Assembly (NCBI RefSeq): GCF_900217795.1
Contig: NZ_OBMQ01000004.1
Span: forward strand, 1 to 64,000
Length of the DNA stretch: 64,000 bases
Reading direction: 5' to 3'
From: Ureibacillus xyleni
GTDB lineage: Bacteria > Bacillota > Bacilli > Bacillales_A > Planococcaceae
Under the pieces are notes generated by a model. It saw only the letters and a program-made list of their open reading frames with translations, had not been told where the DNA came from and made no database searches. The position numbers and the translations under genes are program-made. Below are positions 1 through 10,279 of this stretch, one piece after another (the stretch's first letter is position 1; each line of letters starts with the position of its first letter).

Positions 1-118
1 ACATCAAAATTCAGGGGGTGGCAAGTTTTTTTGCATAAAAGACTGTAAAACCAACGATTATTAGCGATTTATATATATAAGTTTTGACAATACGATTGCT
101 TTGAAAGGGGATGAACAA

Positions 119-1129
119 ATGAAAAATGAGAATTTACATCACCAACAATTAGGATTGTCAGATGATAAAGTGTTAAAAATGTATGAAACAATGCTGATGG
201 CAAGAAGGCTTGATGAAAGAATGTGGCTTTTAAATCGTTCGGGGAAAATTCCTTTCGTGATCTCTTGCCAAGGACAAGAAGCGGCTCAAGTAGGCGCGGC
301 ATTTGCCCTTGATAATACAAAAGATTACATTGCTCCGTATTATCGAGATATGGGGGTTGTACTTCATTTTGGCATGACCCCAAAAGAATTAATGTTATCT
401 GCATTTGCAAAAGCTGAAGATCCAAATTCAGGTGGTCGACAAATGCCCGGACATTTTGGACAAAAGAAAAATCGAATTCTTTCAGGCTCATCACCTGTAG
501 CTACACAAATTCCCCATGCTGTAGGTGTTGCATTAGCAGGAAAAATGCAAAATAAAGACTATATCTCCTTTGTAACGCTTGGTGAAGGCTCAACAAACCA
601 GGGTGATTTTCATGAAGGTGCTAACTTTGCAGGTGTTCATAAATTGCCTGTTATCATCATGGTAGAAAATAATCATTACGCCATTTCGGTACCTGTCGAA
701 CGTCAACTTGGGTGTACAAAAGTATCAGATCGTGCTATTGGGTATGGAATGGTAGGAGTTACAGTAGATGGGAAAAATCCATTAGAGGTATATAAAGTAG
801 TTAAAGAAGCTGCTGATCGGGCAAGAAGTGGTGGTGGTCCTAGTTTAATAGAAACCGTTACGTTCCGTTTGACTGCTCATTCTTCAGATGATGACGATCG
901 ACAATATCGCTCTGCTGAAGACATTGCTGAAGGAAAAGCAAATGACCCACTACTTTTATTTAAAAATTACTTAATTGACACGAACGTCGCAACAGATGAA
1001 CTATTAAATGAAATTAATGAGCGTGTTATGGCTATAGTCAACGAAGCAACAGATTACGCAGAAAATGCCCCATATGCAACTCCAGAGCATGCGATGAAGT
1101 ACGTATATTGGGAAGGAGATGAAAGATAA
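119..1129 (+). CDS. bkdAA: Branched-chain 2-oxoacid dehydrogenase E1 alpha subunit
   Basis: Thiamine-diphosphate-dependent E1 alpha chain of the cytosolic complex that oxidatively decarboxylates the 2-oxo acids of Val, Leu and Ile to branched acyl-CoAs. The thiamine-binding motif runs from GEGSTNQGDFHEG (about residue 155) to ENNHYAIS. The 336-residue length is normal for the family. An upstream in-frame TTG at 101 exists, but the ATG at 119 has AAAGGGG placed about 8 bases before it and is the better start. The stop overlaps the next start by one base (TAATG), so E1 alpha and E1 beta are translationally coupled. Branched-chain rather than pyruvate specificity is inferred from the adjacent methylmalonyl-CoA genes and from Bacillus gene order. 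The usual upstream partners (lpdV, buk, bcd, ptb) would lie left of the window. Confidence 0.93.
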   Translation: MKNENLHHQQLGLSDDKVLKMYETMLMARRLDERMWLLNRSGKIPFVISCQGQEAAQVGAAFALDNTKDYIAPYYRDMGVVLHFGMTPKELMLSAFAKAEDPNSGGRQMPGHFGQKKNRILSGSSPVATQIPHAVGVALAGKMQNKDYISFVTLGEGSTNQGDFHEGANFAGVHKLPVIIMVENNHYAISVPVERQLGCTKVSDRAIGYGMVGVTVDGKNPLEVYKVVKEAADRARSGGGPSLIETVTFRLTAHSSDDDDRQYRSAEDIAEGKANDPLLLFKNYLIDTNVATDELLNEINERVMAIVNEATDYAENAPYATPEHAMKYVYWEGDER

Positions 1130-2112
1130 TGGCAGTAGTCTCTTATATTGAAGCGATTAATCTAGCAATGAAAGAAGAAATGGAACAAGATGAACGTGTC
1201 TTTGTTTTGGGAGAGGATGTTGGACGGAAAGGTGGCGTTTTTAAAGCAACACATGGACTTTACGAGCAGTTTGGGGAATATCGTGTCCTTGATACCCCAT
1301 TAGCAGAAAGTGCAATCGCAGGTGTTGCAATTGGTGCTGCGATGGTCGGAATGCGTCCTATTGCAGAAATGCAATTTGCTGATTTTATTATGCCAGCTGT
1401 AAATCAAATTGTCTCAGAAGCTGCGAAAATGCGCTATCGTTCAAATAATGATTGGGGTTGCCCCATTGTTGTTCGTGCTCCATTTGGTGGTGGTATTCAT
1501 GGTGCACTTTACCATTCTCAATCGGTTGAGGCGTTGTTTGCAGGTACGCCCGGATTAAAAATCGTCATACCATCCACTCCATATGATGCAAAGGGGTTAT
1601 TAAAGGCGGCCATTCGTGATGAGGATCCTGTCTTATTTTTTGAACATAAACGTGCCTACCGATTAATTAAAGGTGAAGTACCTGCTGATGATTATATAGT
1701 ACCAATAGGAAAAGCAGATATTAAACGACAAGGCGATGATATTACCGTTATTACTTATGGTCTAGCTGTTCATTTTGCCCTGCAAGCTGCAGAACGGTTA
1801 GCGATGGATGGAATTGAAGCCCATATTTTAGATTTACGTACAGTTTATCCTCTAGATCAAGAAGCAATTATCGAAGCTGCAAGTAAAACTGGAAAAGTGT
1901 TGTTAATTACTGAAGATAATAAAGAAGGTAGCATTATGAGTGAAGTGGCCGCAATAATTGCTGAACATTGCTTATTCGAACTTGATGCACCAATTCAACG
2001 ACTTGCAGGCCCAGATGTACCAGCAATGCCTTATGCACCAACAATGGAAAAGTATTTCATGATTAATCCTGAAAAAATAGAACAAGCAATGAGAAATTTA
2101 GCAGCGTTCTAG
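1129..2112 (+). CDS. bkdAB: Branched-chain 2-oxoacid dehydrogenase E1 beta subunit
   Basis: Beta chain of the E1 heterotetramer; it completes the thiamine diphosphate site and binds E2. The 327-residue protein has the transketolase pyrimidine-binding domain first (GEDVGRKGGVFKAT, ADFIMPAVNQI, FGGGIHGALYHSQS) and the transketolase C-terminal domain after about residue 200. Its ATG overlaps the E1 alpha stop by one base. It is followed 20 bases later by the E2 gene, so all three are one transcription unit. No unusual residues were noticed. Confidence 0.94.
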   Translation: MAVVSYIEAINLAMKEEMEQDERVFVLGEDVGRKGGVFKATHGLYEQFGEYRVLDTPLAESAIAGVAIGAAMVGMRPIAEMQFADFIMPAVNQIVSEAAKMRYRSNNDWGCPIVVRAPFGGGIHGALYHSQSVEALFAGTPGLKIVIPSTPYDAKGLLKAAIRDEDPVLFFEHKRAYRLIKGEVPADDYIVPIGKADIKRQGDDITVITYGLAVHFALQAAERLAMDGIEAHILDLRTVYPLDQEAIIEAASKTGKVLLITEDNKEGSIMSEVAAIIAEHCLFELDAPIQRLAGPDVPAMPYAPTMEKYFMINPEKIEQAMRNLAAF

Positions 2113-2132
2113 TTCGATAGGGGGTATTTTAG

Positions 2133-3401
2133 GTGGCAACTGAACAAATATTAATGCCTCAGTTAGGAGAAAGTGTAACAGAAGGCATAATAGAAAAATG
2201 GCTCGTTCAACCAGGGGATAAAGTGAATAAATATGATCCGCTAGCTGAAGTCGTAACAGATAAAGTAAATGCAGAAATCCCTTCTTCTTTTACTGGAGTA
2301 ATTACAGAGCTGATTGCAAAAGAGGGAGAGACTCTGCCTGTTGGAGCTGTTGTTTGTACGGTAGAAGTAAACGATGAGAAACAAGCAGAGCCAACACAGG
2401 TAAAGTCAAACATTAGTACAGCAATTTTGAATGCAGGCAGTATGAAGCAACCCACTAATGAAATGCGTCAAAAAAAGCGATACTCTCCAGCAGTACTTAA
2501 GCTTGCAGAGGAACACAATATAGATCTACAGCTTATTGAAGGTACCGGGCTAGAAGGGCGTATTACCCGTAAAGATATTCTACACTATATCGAGTCTGGG
2601 CAAATACCACAAACTCAAAAAGAAGTTCAACAACCAAAAAATGTGGACAAACAAGATAATTCTTTGCAAGAGACGTTTGTTCCGACAAGTACATCAACCC
2701 ATGATCTAGAAATCCCTGTAACACCAATACGTCGTGCGATAGCGAACAATATGGTGAGAAGTAAACAGGAAGTACCTCATGCATGGATGATGATGGAGGT
2801 GGATGTAACGGAGCTTGTGGCCTACCGAAATCGTATAAAAAATGAGTTTAAAGAAAGAGAAGGCTTTAATCTAACGTACTTTGCATTTTTTGTAAAAGCG
2901 ATAGCACAGGCATTAAAAGAATATCCACAAATGAATTCGGTATGGGCAGGAGAAAAAATTATCCAAAAAAAGGATATCAATATTTCGATTGCCGTTGCAA
3001 CAGAAGATGCATTATTTGTTCCTGTTATAAAAAATGCCGATGACAAAACTGTAAAGGGCATTGCGAGAGAAATTCATGAGTTATCATTACTTGTTAGAAC
3101 AGGAAAATTGCGATCTGAACATATTCAAGGTGGTACATTCACAGTAAACAATACAGGGTCATTTGGGTCTGTACAATCCATGGGCATTATTAATTACCCG
3201 CAGGCTGCAATCGTACAAGTTGAATCTATTGTAAAGAGACCTATAATAATGAATAATAATATGTTTGCTGCCCGTGATATAGTAAATTTATGTTTATCTT
3301 TAGATCACAGAATTTTAGATGGATTGATTTGTGGGAAATTTCTAAATAAAGTGAAAGATATCCTCGAAAAAGCAAATTATAAAGATTTTTCAATTTACTA
3401 A
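2133..3401 (+). CDS. bkdB: Branched-chain 2-oxoacid dehydrogenase E2 (dihydrolipoyl acyltransferase)
   Basis: Core acyltransferase that moves the branched acyl group from E1 to CoA via a lipoyl lysine. In order: an N-terminal lipoyl domain with the modified Lys in the TDKVNAE loop (about residue 44), a flexible linker, a peripheral subunit-binding domain (RYSPAVLKLAEEHNIDL to GRITRKDIL), a second linker, and the catalytic domain ending with the active-site motif DHRILDG. Start is GTG at 2133, with GGGGG about 10 bases upstream. At 422 residues the length fits. It is the last gene of the bkd unit; an intrinsic terminator follows seven bases after the stop. Confidence 0.93.
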   Translation: MATEQILMPQLGESVTEGIIEKWLVQPGDKVNKYDPLAEVVTDKVNAEIPSSFTGVITELIAKEGETLPVGAVVCTVEVNDEKQAEPTQVKSNISTAILNAGSMKQPTNEMRQKKRYSPAVLKLAEEHNIDLQLIEGTGLEGRITRKDILHYIESGQIPQTQKEVQQPKNVDKQDNSLQETFVPTSTSTHDLEIPVTPIRRAIANNMVRSKQEVPHAWMMMEVDVTELVAYRNRIKNEFKEREGFNLTYFAFFVKAIAQALKEYPQMNSVWAGEKIIQKKDINISIAVATEDALFVPVIKNADDKTVKGIAREIHELSLLVRTGKLRSEHIQGGTFTVNNTGSFGSVQSMGIINYPQAAIVQVESIVKRPIIMNNNMFAARDIVNLCLSLDHRILDGLICGKFLNKVKDILEKANYKDFSIY

Positions 3402-3407
3402 ACAGCT

Positions 3408-3446
3408 ACGGAAGCCTTATATATAAAGGTTTCCGTTATTTTTTTG
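3408..3446 (+). terminator. Intrinsic terminator of the bkd operon
   Basis: Stem ACGGAAGCCTT pairs with AAGGTTTCCGT across a short AT loop, followed by a T-run. It separates bkdB from mutA. Confidence 0.85.
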
Positions 3447-3517
3447 CTTTATTGGTCGTGGTTTCTAATGTAGAATAAAATTATCTTTATTAAAGGGGGA
3501 AGCTGTAGAGCGAATTT

Positions 3518-5218
3518 ATGTCAATTCAAATGAAAGATATCGAATTTCAGACAGCAAGTTATGATCAATGGAAAGAAGAAGCAATAAAAGCATTAAAGGG
3601 GAAACCATTTGAAACGCTCTTCACAAATCTTGCAGAAGACGTAACACTATCACCACTTTATACACAAAGTATGTTGGTGGACAAACTTGGTGAAGATTTA
3701 GAAAAGCAAATCGCAACGATTCGTTCACTTCAAAGTTCGGAGCAATTGCTAGCTGCTCAACAGATTTTTGGAGATACTGCGGAACAATTTTTCGCAGGAT
3801 TACAAGATAGTATTGAAAGAGGAAATAATTGTATAACAATTGATAGCCGTACAACTTTCAAATGGGAAGAAGAAAATCTTCAAAAGTTAGCAAGCTATTT
3901 AATTGAATATCCTTTTAAATTTATTGTTCAAAATAAAAACGACTCCCTTTTACAAGTTTTTAATAAATTCGAACAAGCTGACAAAGAAAAAGTGAATGGA
4001 TTTATCATCTCGGATTCACCAGTTGAACTAGATGATTTTGACAATGTCCGTACTTTCTGTGCGAATACTGTTACATATCATTATGAAGGTGCAAATGCAG
4101 TACAAGAATTAGCAATTGCATTAGCAATAGCTGCAAAGCAAGTAAAAGAAAATAATTTTGAGCAATTCTCTAAAAACTTCTTTGTAAACTTTGCAATCGA
4201 TACACAGTTCTTTGTAGAAATTGCAAAACTTCGTGCATTTAGAGTGTTATGGAAAGCATTTTCTTCTGCTTACGGGGTTACGAATCCGATCGCTGTACCA
4301 ATTGTGGCAGAAAACTCTTTACGTAGTTACTCAAAATTAGATGTGTATGTTAACTTACTACGTGCTGGTAATGAAGCCTTCTCTGGTCTTATTGGTGGGG
4401 CAGATGCATTTACAGTACACCCACATGATGTTTTATCAAAACCAACAGATAAATCAATTCGTATTGCACGAAATGTTTTATTAGTTTTAAAAGAGGAATC
4501 ACAAGTAGAAAATGTTTTAGACCCAGCAGGTGGATCATATTTTGTGGAAACATTAACTGCGGAATTTGTTGAAAAAGCATGGGCACTTTTCCTAGAAATT
4601 GAAGAGTTCGGTGGATTTGATGCATACGTTGAATCCGGTAAATTACAAGCAAGTATTGTAGAGGTTTATAACGACCGATTAAAAGCTGTTGAAACACGTA
4701 AACAATCGTTAATTGGTACAAATATTTACGCAAATCCTGTTGATGAATTACCAGCAGAAACAAACGAAACTTTTGCATCGATAAAACGTTTACCAATTCC
4801 TTTTGAACAGTTACGTGAAAAATACAATGCAGCTCAACCAAAAATTGCAATTTTAACTTTTGGAAAATTAAAAGATTTCAAACCACGTGCAGATTTTGTT
4901 GCCGGATTCTTTGCTACAGCAGGTGTGACACCAGATCAATCAGGAGAAATTTTATCCGTAGAAATAGCTAAAGAATGGTTACAAAATGTAAATTACGATT
5001 ATGTCATTGTAGCTGCAAAAGATGAAGATACAAAGGAACTTGTGCCAACCCTTCTTTCGGTAAAACCTGAAAACTTAATACTAGATGCTGCAGGTAAATT
5101 TAAAGACGAACAATCCGAATGGTTAGAAAAAGGACTAAACGGCTTTATTTTTGCAGGACAAAATATCGTTGAAAAGTTAAACGAGGTACTTGAAAGTGTG
5201 AAGGGGGTACAACAATGA
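3518..5218 (+). CDS. mutA: Methylmalonyl-CoA mutase small subunit
   Basis: Non-catalytic subunit of the adenosylcobalamin-dependent mutase that interconverts (R)-methylmalonyl-CoA and succinyl-CoA. The TIM-barrel half is recognisable ([40 protein letters not shown]). The C-terminal cobalamin-like domain lacks the DxHxxG cobalt-ligand motif, as expected for the small subunit. Length is 566 residues. Start is uncertain: the AAAGGGGGA element is about 17 bases before the ATG at 3518, wider than usual, and a second ATG lies four codons in at 3530. The stop overlaps the mutB start (ATGA). The context is branched-chain amino acid catabolism via propionyl-CoA. Confidence 0.92.
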   Translation: MSIQMKDIEFQTASYDQWKEEAIKALKGKPFETLFTNLAEDVTLSPLYTQSMLVDKLGEDLEKQIATIRSLQSSEQLLAAQQIFGDTAEQFFAGLQDSIERGNNCITIDSRTTFKWEEENLQKLASYLIEYPFKFIVQNKNDSLLQVFNKFEQADKEKVNGFIISDSPVELDDFDNVRTFCANTVTYHYEGANAVQELAIALAIAAKQVKENNFEQFSKNFFVNFAIDTQFFVEIAKLRAFRVLWKAFSSAYGVTNPIAVPIVAENSLRSYSKLDVYVNLLRAGNEAFSGLIGGADAFTVHPHDVLSKPTDKSIRIARNVLLVLKEESQVENVLDPAGGSYFVETLTAEFVEKAWALFLEIEEFGGFDAYVESGKLQASIVEVYNDRLKAVETRKQSLIGTNIYANPVDELPAETNETFASIKRLPIPFEQLREKYNAAQPKIAILTFGKLKDFKPRADFVAGFFATAGVTPDQSGEILSVEIAKEWLQNVNYDYVIVAAKDEDTKELVPTLLSVKPENLILDAAGKFKDEQSEWLEKGLNGFIFAGQNIVEKLNEVLESVKGVQQ

Positions 5219-7365
5219 CAAATCCAAATTTTAAATCAGTTAATATTGGACAAGTATTATTAGAAGAAAAACTTACAACTACAGAAACCTTTATGACAAA
5301 TGAAGGAATTGAAGTAAAAGAATTTTATAATAAAGAAGACATTCAACATGTGAAACATTTAAATGATGTATCAGGAATCGCACCAAATACGCGTGGGCCA
5401 TACCCAACAATGTATGTTGCACGTCCTTGGACAGTTCGTCAATATGCAGGTTTCTCTACTGCGGAAGAATCCAATGCCTTTTATCGACGCAATTTAGCGA
5501 TGGGACAAAAGGGATTATCTGTTGCCTTTGACTTAGCTACACACCGTGGTTATGACTCAGATCACCCTCGAGTTAAAGGGGATGTTGGTAAAGCTGGAGT
5601 TGCCATTGATTCGATTGAAGATATGAAAATTTTATTTGATGGAATTCCACTTGATCAAATGTCTGTTTCGATGACGATGAACGGTGCTGTTTTACCAATT
5701 ATGGCCTTTTATATTGTCGCTGCAGAAGAGCAAGGGGTTACACCAGAAAAGCTGGCAGGTACTATTCAAAACGACATTTTAAAAGAATACATGGTTCGTA
5801 ACACATACATTTATCCACCAGAAATGTCGATGAAAATCATTGCAGACATTTTCGAATATACAAGTAAATTTATGCCGAAATTTAACTCGATTTCAATTTC
5901 AGGCTATCATATTCAAGAAGCTGGAGCGACTAACGATATCGAGTTAGCGTATACATTAGCAGACGGTCTTGAGTACGTACGAACAGGCTTAAAAGCAGGA
6001 ATTGATATTGATTCCTTTGCGCCACGTTTGTCATTCTTCTGGGCAATCGGTATGAATTATTATATGGAAGTAGCAAAAATGCGTGCAGCACGCCGTATTT
6101 GGGCGCAAATGATGAGTACATTTAACCCGAAAAATCCAAAATCTTTAGCATTACGTACTCACTCACAAACTTCAGGATGGTCATTAACAGAGCAAGATCC
6201 ATTCAACAATGTTACTCGTACATTAGTTGAAGCAAACGCAGCTGCAATGGGTCATACTCAATCTCTTCATACAAATGCGCTAGATGAAGCGATTGCATTA
6301 CCGACAGATTTCTCAGCACGTATCGCTCGTAATACACAATTGTTCTTACAAGAAGAAACAGGAATGACAAAGGTAATTGATCCATGGGGTGGTTCTTACT
6401 ATGTTGAGAAACTAACGGAAGAATTAACTGAAAAAGCATGGGCATTAATTGAAGAAATTGAAGAATTAGGTGGTATGGCAAAAGCAATCGAAACAGGCCT
6501 GCCAAAAATGAAAGTAGAAGAGTCTGCGGCAAAACGTCAAGCGAAAATCGATTCTAAGACAGAAACAATTGTCGGCGTAAATAAATATTTATTAGATGTT
6601 GAAGAACCAATTGAAATTTTAGATATCGATAACACGCTGGTTCGTCAAAAACAAATTGAACGACTAGATGCATTAAAAGCAAATCGTAACGAAGAAGAAG
6701 TGCAAAAGCATTTAGCAAGACTTACTAATGCAGCAGAGACAGGTGATGAAAACTTACTTGCTGTTGCAGTAGATGCGGCTCGTGCTCGTGCTTCATTAGG
6801 TGAGATTTCAGACGCAATTGAAAAAGTATCAGGTCGTCATAAAGCAATCATTCGTTCGATTTCTGGCGTATATTCTTCAAACTTCTCAGATGATGAACTC
6901 ATCCAAGAAGTAAAACAAATGACAGAAGAGTTCCTTGAAAATGAAGGTCGCCGCCCGCGTATTCTTGTTGCAAAAATGGGACAAGATGGACACGATCGTG
7001 GAGCAAAAGTAGTAGCAACAGGCTATGCGGACTTAGGCTTTGACGTTGATATTTCCCCACTATTTATGACACCAGAAGAAGCAGCACAAATGGCTGTTGA
7101 AAATGATGTTCATTGTGTTGGTGTATCTTCTTTAGCAGCAGGACATAAAACATTAGTTCCTGAGCTTGTAGAAGAACTGAAAAAACTTGGTCGCGAAGAT
7201 ATTATCGTCATTGTTGGTGGCGTTATTCCTGCACAAGATTATCAATATTTATATGATGCTGGGGCTGTTGCGATTTTCGGTCCAGGTTCAGTAATCCCAG
7301 TTTCAGCAATTAAAATTATTGAGGAAATCTACAAACGATTAGGTTACGAGGAAGTGACAGAATAA
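5215..7365 (+). CDS. mutB: Methylmalonyl-CoA mutase large (catalytic) subunit
   Basis: Catalytic adenosylcobalamin mutase, 716 residues. An N-terminal acyl-CoA-binding TIM barrel ([57 protein letters not shown]) is followed by a linker and a cobalamin-binding domain with the base-off motif DGHDRG (about residue 590) and the downstream SSLAAGH and GGVIP loops. Its ATG lies inside the mutA stop (ATGA) and its own stop overlaps the meaB start (TAATG), so mutA-mutB-meaB form a tightly coupled unit. No cobalamin riboswitch is visible upstream of mutA. Confidence 0.95.
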   Translation: MTNPNFKSVNIGQVLLEEKLTTTETFMTNEGIEVKEFYNKEDIQHVKHLNDVSGIAPNTRGPYPTMYVARPWTVRQYAGFSTAEESNAFYRRNLAMGQKGLSVAFDLATHRGYDSDHPRVKGDVGKAGVAIDSIEDMKILFDGIPLDQMSVSMTMNGAVLPIMAFYIVAAEEQGVTPEKLAGTIQNDILKEYMVRNTYIYPPEMSMKIIADIFEYTSKFMPKFNSISISGYHIQEAGATNDIELAYTLADGLEYVRTGLKAGIDIDSFAPRLSFFWAIGMNYYMEVAKMRAARRIWAQMMSTFNPKNPKSLALRTHSQTSGWSLTEQDPFNNVTRTLVEANAAAMGHTQSLHTNALDEAIALPTDFSARIARNTQLFLQEETGMTKVIDPWGGSYYVEKLTEELTEKAWALIEEIEELGGMAKAIETGLPKMKVEESAAKRQAKIDSKTETIVGVNKYLLDVEEPIEILDIDNTLVRQKQIERLDALKANRNEEEVQKHLARLTNAAETGDENLLAVAVDAARARASLGEISDAIEKVSGRHKAIIRSISGVYSSNFSDDELIQEVKQMTEEFLENEGRRPRILVAKMGQDGHDRGAKVVATGYADLGFDVDISPLFMTPEEAAQMAVENDVHCVGVSSLAAGHKTLVPELVEELKKLGREDIIVIVGGVIPAQDYQYLYDAGAVAIFGPGSVIPVSAIKIIEEIYKRLGYEEVTE

Positions 7366-8444
7366 TGGATGGACGTAATTCAATGCCAGAAAAAAGTGCT
7401 CTAGAAGTAAAGCCTGGTGTTGAAGGTGGCCATGACGGAATGAAAGTAACACCTAAAAAGTTTCGAAAAAAGAAACAGCAACAAGTAGACATTCAAAAAC
7501 TAGCTGGCGAAGTGCGAGAAGGTGTTCGTACTTCGCTATCTAAAGCAATCACCCTTATTGAAAGTTCTAATACGGAGCATAAAGAACAGGCCCAAAGCTT
7601 ACTACAAGAACTGTTACCTTACACCGGAAACAGTATCCGAATTGGAATAACAGGTGTTCCTGGTGCGGGAAAAAGTTCATTTATCGAGGCTTTCGGTTCC
7701 ATGCTTTGCCATATGGGAAAAAAAGTAGCCGTACTTGCAATTGATCCTAGCTCATCTCTTTCAGGAGGGAGTATATTAGGAGATAAAACAAGGATGGAGG
7801 AACTAAGCCGCAATCAAAATGCCTTTGTTCGACCTTCTCCAAGTGCCGGGACTTTAGGTGGGGTTCATAAAAAAACTCGCGAAACGATGCTCTTATGTGA
7901 AGCAGCTGGTTTTGATGTTATCTTAATCGAAACGGTCGGTGTTGGTCAAAGTGAAACCTTTGTACGGGGAATGGTTGATTTCTTCTTACTTCTAGTGTTA
8001 ACAGGTGCTGGAGACGAGCTCCAAGGAATGAAAAAAGGCATCATGGAGTTAGCTGATGGCATCATTGTTCATAAAAGTGACGGTGATAATATTCCAAAAG
8101 CTAGAAAAACGGTTCGAGAATATATGCAAATCCTACATTTCCTACAACCGGCTACTCCTGGTTGGATGAGTCAAGCGCTTCCCGCATCATCTCTTGAAAA
8201 AACAGGTTTACAGGAAGCATGGGACATGATTTGTCAGTTCGAAAAGACAATCAAAGAGTCATCTTATTGGGAAACAAGAAGATTAGAACAGACCCGTGAA
8301 TGGTTCCAATCCATGATTGTCGACCATTTAATCGACTCATTTTTCAATGATCGTGATAAAAAGACTCAAGTAAAAACACTTGAAAATGCCATTTTAAAGG
8401 GTGAAATAACAGTAACGCAAGGTGTGTTAAAGTTATTTTCTTAA
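7365..8444 (+). CDS. meaB: Methylmalonyl-CoA mutase-associated GTPase chaperone
   Basis: G3E-family P-loop GTPase that gates cofactor loading and protects the mutase. Walker A is GVPGAGKSS (about residue 97); Mg/switch residues lie in AIDPSSSLSGGSILGDKTRM, then ETVGVGQSE and the base-recognition motif HKSDGD. The C-terminal dimerisation helices are present. The 359-residue length includes a basic N-terminal extension of about 45 residues (KKFRKKKQQQ). The start overlaps the mutB stop by one base, so the stoichiometry is probably coupled to the mutase. Confidence 0.94.
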   Translation: MDGRNSMPEKSALEVKPGVEGGHDGMKVTPKKFRKKKQQQVDIQKLAGEVREGVRTSLSKAITLIESSNTEHKEQAQSLLQELLPYTGNSIRIGITGVPGAGKSSFIEAFGSMLCHMGKKVAVLAIDPSSSLSGGSILGDKTRMEELSRNQNAFVRPSPSAGTLGGVHKKTRETMLLCEAAGFDVILIETVGVGQSETFVRGMVDFFLLLVLTGAGDELQGMKKGIMELADGIIVHKSDGDNIPKARKTVREYMQILHFLQPATPGWMSQALPASSLEKTGLQEAWDMICQFEKTIKESSYWETRRLEQTREWFQSMIVDHLIDSFFNDRDKKTQVKTLENAILKGEITVTQGVLKLFS

Positions 8445-8521
8445 ATAGAGTGAATGAGTGTTTTTAACATGAAAAGCAGGATGTTTATGTTAAAATGGGT
8501 AGTTGAAAGGAGCGATAAATT

Positions 8522-8962
8522 ATGAATATGGATTATGATTTATTTATGGAGGAAATTAAAAGAACAGCACGTACTGAAATTGAGTCTGCAGGGTATGAAC
8601 AACTGCGTACTCCAGAAGAGGTAGAACAAGCATTTGCTCGTCCTGGTACTACACTTGTAATGGTGAACTCTGTATGTGGTTGTGCAGGAGGAATTGCTCG
8701 TCCAGCAGCAGCGAATGCAGTTCATTATGATAAACGACCAGACCATTTAGTTACAGTATTTGCTGGTCAAGATAAAGAAGCAACAGCAGCAGCACGTCAC
8801 TTCTTTGGTGAAGATCATATTCCTTCTTCTCCATCTTTTGTACTTTTAAAGGATGGAAAAGTAGTAGCGGATATTGGTCGTCATGAGATAGAAGGTCACG
8901 ACCCAATGTCTGTTATAACAAACTTACAGGCAAACTTTGAAGAGTATTGTGAAGAAGTTTAA
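8522..8962 (+). CDS. brxB: Bacilliredoxin BrxB/YqiW family
   Basis: Cytosolic thioredoxin-fold thiol oxidoreductase that removes bacillithiol from proteins. The family's unusual CxC active site is visible as NSVCGCAGG (about residues 50-58), where most thioredoxins have CxxC. Length of 146 residues matches YqiW/YphP proteins. Start ATG at 8522 has AAAGGAGCG upstream. The same gene follows the bkd operon in Bacillus subtilis, so its position reflects conserved gene order more than a proven role in acyl-CoA metabolism. A strong terminator follows. Confidence 0.9.
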   Translation: MNMDYDLFMEEIKRTARTEIESAGYEQLRTPEEVEQAFARPGTTLVMVNSVCGCAGGIARPAAANAVHYDKRPDHLVTVFAGQDKEATAAARHFFGEDHIPSSPSFVLLKDGKVVADIGRHEIEGHDPMSVITNLQANFEEYCEEV

Positions 8963-8975
8963 TTTTTAAAATAAA

Positions 8976-9020
8976 GACACGTCCTTAAAGTATAACGCTT
9001 TAAGGACATGTCCTTTCTTT
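8976..9020 (+). terminator. Intrinsic terminator after brxB
   Basis: Near-perfect long stem, GACACGTCCTTAAAG against CTTTAAGGACATGTCC, then a T/C-rich tail. It separates brxB from the yqjA-like gene. Confidence 0.85.
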
Positions 9021-9063
9021 TATAAACAACGATGTAAATGGCACTGATTAAGGAGGAACTTTT

Positions 9064-10074
9064 ATAAAGAAGTTTAAAATTGGTTATCGAACAATTAAAA
9101 CCGCAGTCGGTGCATCAATTGCGTTATTTATTGCTGGATACTTTAACTTACATTTTTCTAGTTCAGCTGCCATTTTAACAATTCTCTGCGTTCAAACGAC
9201 GAAAAAGAAATCTGTACATGCCGTTTATACTAGAGTTGTGGCGAGTATCATCGGGATGATTTTTGCCTTCATAGCCCTAGAAACTTTTGGCTATTATCCG
9301 ATTGTTTTAGGCATAATGTTATTATTATTCATTCCAACAATTGTTTCGTTAAAAGTTTCGACCGGGTTTATTTCAAGCGTTGTTATCATGATGCACATTT
9401 ATAATGAGGGTAATTTTACTATTAATTTATTGCTAAATGAGCTTGCTTTAATGGCAATTGGTTTTGGAACAGGTCTTGCGGTAAACATGTATATGGGCGA
9501 TTTTCAAAAAGAATTGGATCACTACATTGTACAAGTAGAGGGATTATACCGTTCGATATTTTCAGAAATTGTCAAATATTTGCGCAATGGTGATACTTCT
9601 TGGGATGGAAAAGAGATTATTGAAGCGGTTAATTTGTTAAATAAAGCAAAATCACTCGCCTTTAAAGATGTTGAAAACCACTTAACAAGAAAAGAAAATC
9701 AATATTATTTATATTTTGATATGCGAGAAAAGCAGCTAGAAATTATTGAAAGAGTGTTGCCAAAAATTACAACTCTCCCTGTTATGGTACAACAAGCAGA
9801 ACTTGTTGCGGATTTTATGGAGGAATTGTCAAATAACGTTCATTCAGGTAATACTGCCAAAAAATTCAGAAGTAAATTAGAAGATGTAAAGTTAGAGTTT
9901 GCTCAAATGCCATTACCTGAAAACCATGAAAAGTTTCTGGCAATGGCCTCACTATATCAATTTATTGAAGAGATGGATGAATATTTAGTGATTAAGCAAT
10001 CCTTCAAAGGAATTAAAAGAAAAAAGCGATTACCAAGTAACAGTAATCGCAAAGATAAAGATTTAGAAGAATGA
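9064..10074 (+). CDS. yqjA: Aromatic acid exporter family membrane protein, YqjA-like, apparent ATA start
   Basis: Polytopic inner-membrane protein of the ArAE_1 (DUF939) family: an N-terminal block of transmembrane segments (roughly residues 1-145), then a cytosolic helical C-terminal domain. About 336 residues. The reading frame from the stop codon at 9049 down to 9237 contains no ATG, GTG or TTG, yet encodes the conserved N-terminus (KIGYRTIKTAVGASIALFIA). A perfect AGGAGG at 9051-9056 is 7 bases before ATA at 9064, so ATA is the probable start. GTG at 9238 would delete the first two membrane segments. The transported substrate is unknown. Alternatively the start codon has recently mutated and expression is poor. 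Confidence 0.82.
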   Translation: MKKFKIGYRTIKTAVGASIALFIAGYFNLHFSSSAAILTILCVQTTKKKSVHAVYTRVVASIIGMIFAFIALETFGYYPIVLGIMLLLFIPTIVSLKVSTGFISSVVIMMHIYNEGNFTINLLLNELALMAIGFGTGLAVNMYMGDFQKELDHYIVQVEGLYRSIFSEIVKYLRNGDTSWDGKEIIEAVNLLNKAKSLAFKDVENHLTRKENQYYLYFDMREKQLEIIERVLPKITTLPVMVQQAELVADFMEELSNNVHSGNTAKKFRSKLEDVKLEFAQMPLPENHEKFLAMASLYQFIEEMDEYLVIKQSFKGIKRKKRLPSNSNRKDKDLEE

Positions 10075-10155
10075 TAGACCGAATGCTAATGTTGAAATGA
10101 CCATTATGGCTATCATGCAATATACAACTATTTTTTGAAACTTTTTATTACTCAT
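10063..10155 (-). CDS. prli42: Stressosome-associated small membrane protein Prli42
   Basis: A 30-residue single-pass membrane protein: a basic N-terminus MSNKKFQK followed by a hydrophobic segment IVVYCMIAIMVISTLAFGLS and FF at the end. This is the size and pattern of Prli42, which in Listeria anchors the stressosome to the membrane and is widespread in Bacillales. A minus-strand ribosome binding site AAGGAGAG lies about 10 bases before the ATG. The last 12 bases overlap the 3' end of the convergent yqjA-like gene. Assignment rests on sequence pattern and length only. Confidence 0.75.
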   Translation of the reverse strand: MSNKKFQKIVVYCMIAIMVISTLAFGLSFF

Positions 10156-10279
10156 ATGCTCGTACTCTCCTTCTTTTCTTAGATTTAGTTTATCAAATTT
10201 GAAAATTTTCTCAAGTATGTAGCGAGTTGTTTTTAAATTCGTTACAATAGATATGTACTATAACAGAAGGGGTGTCACA

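Noticed and set aside
1-100. Possible 3' end of an upstream bkd-cluster gene such as lpdV
   Set aside because: All three forward frames are open only for a few codons and none gives a convincing family C-terminus; the stretch is too short to assign.
69-494. Antisense open frame opposite bkdAA
   Set aside because: It lies entirely inside a well-supported gene, has no ribosome binding site and encodes no recognisable protein.
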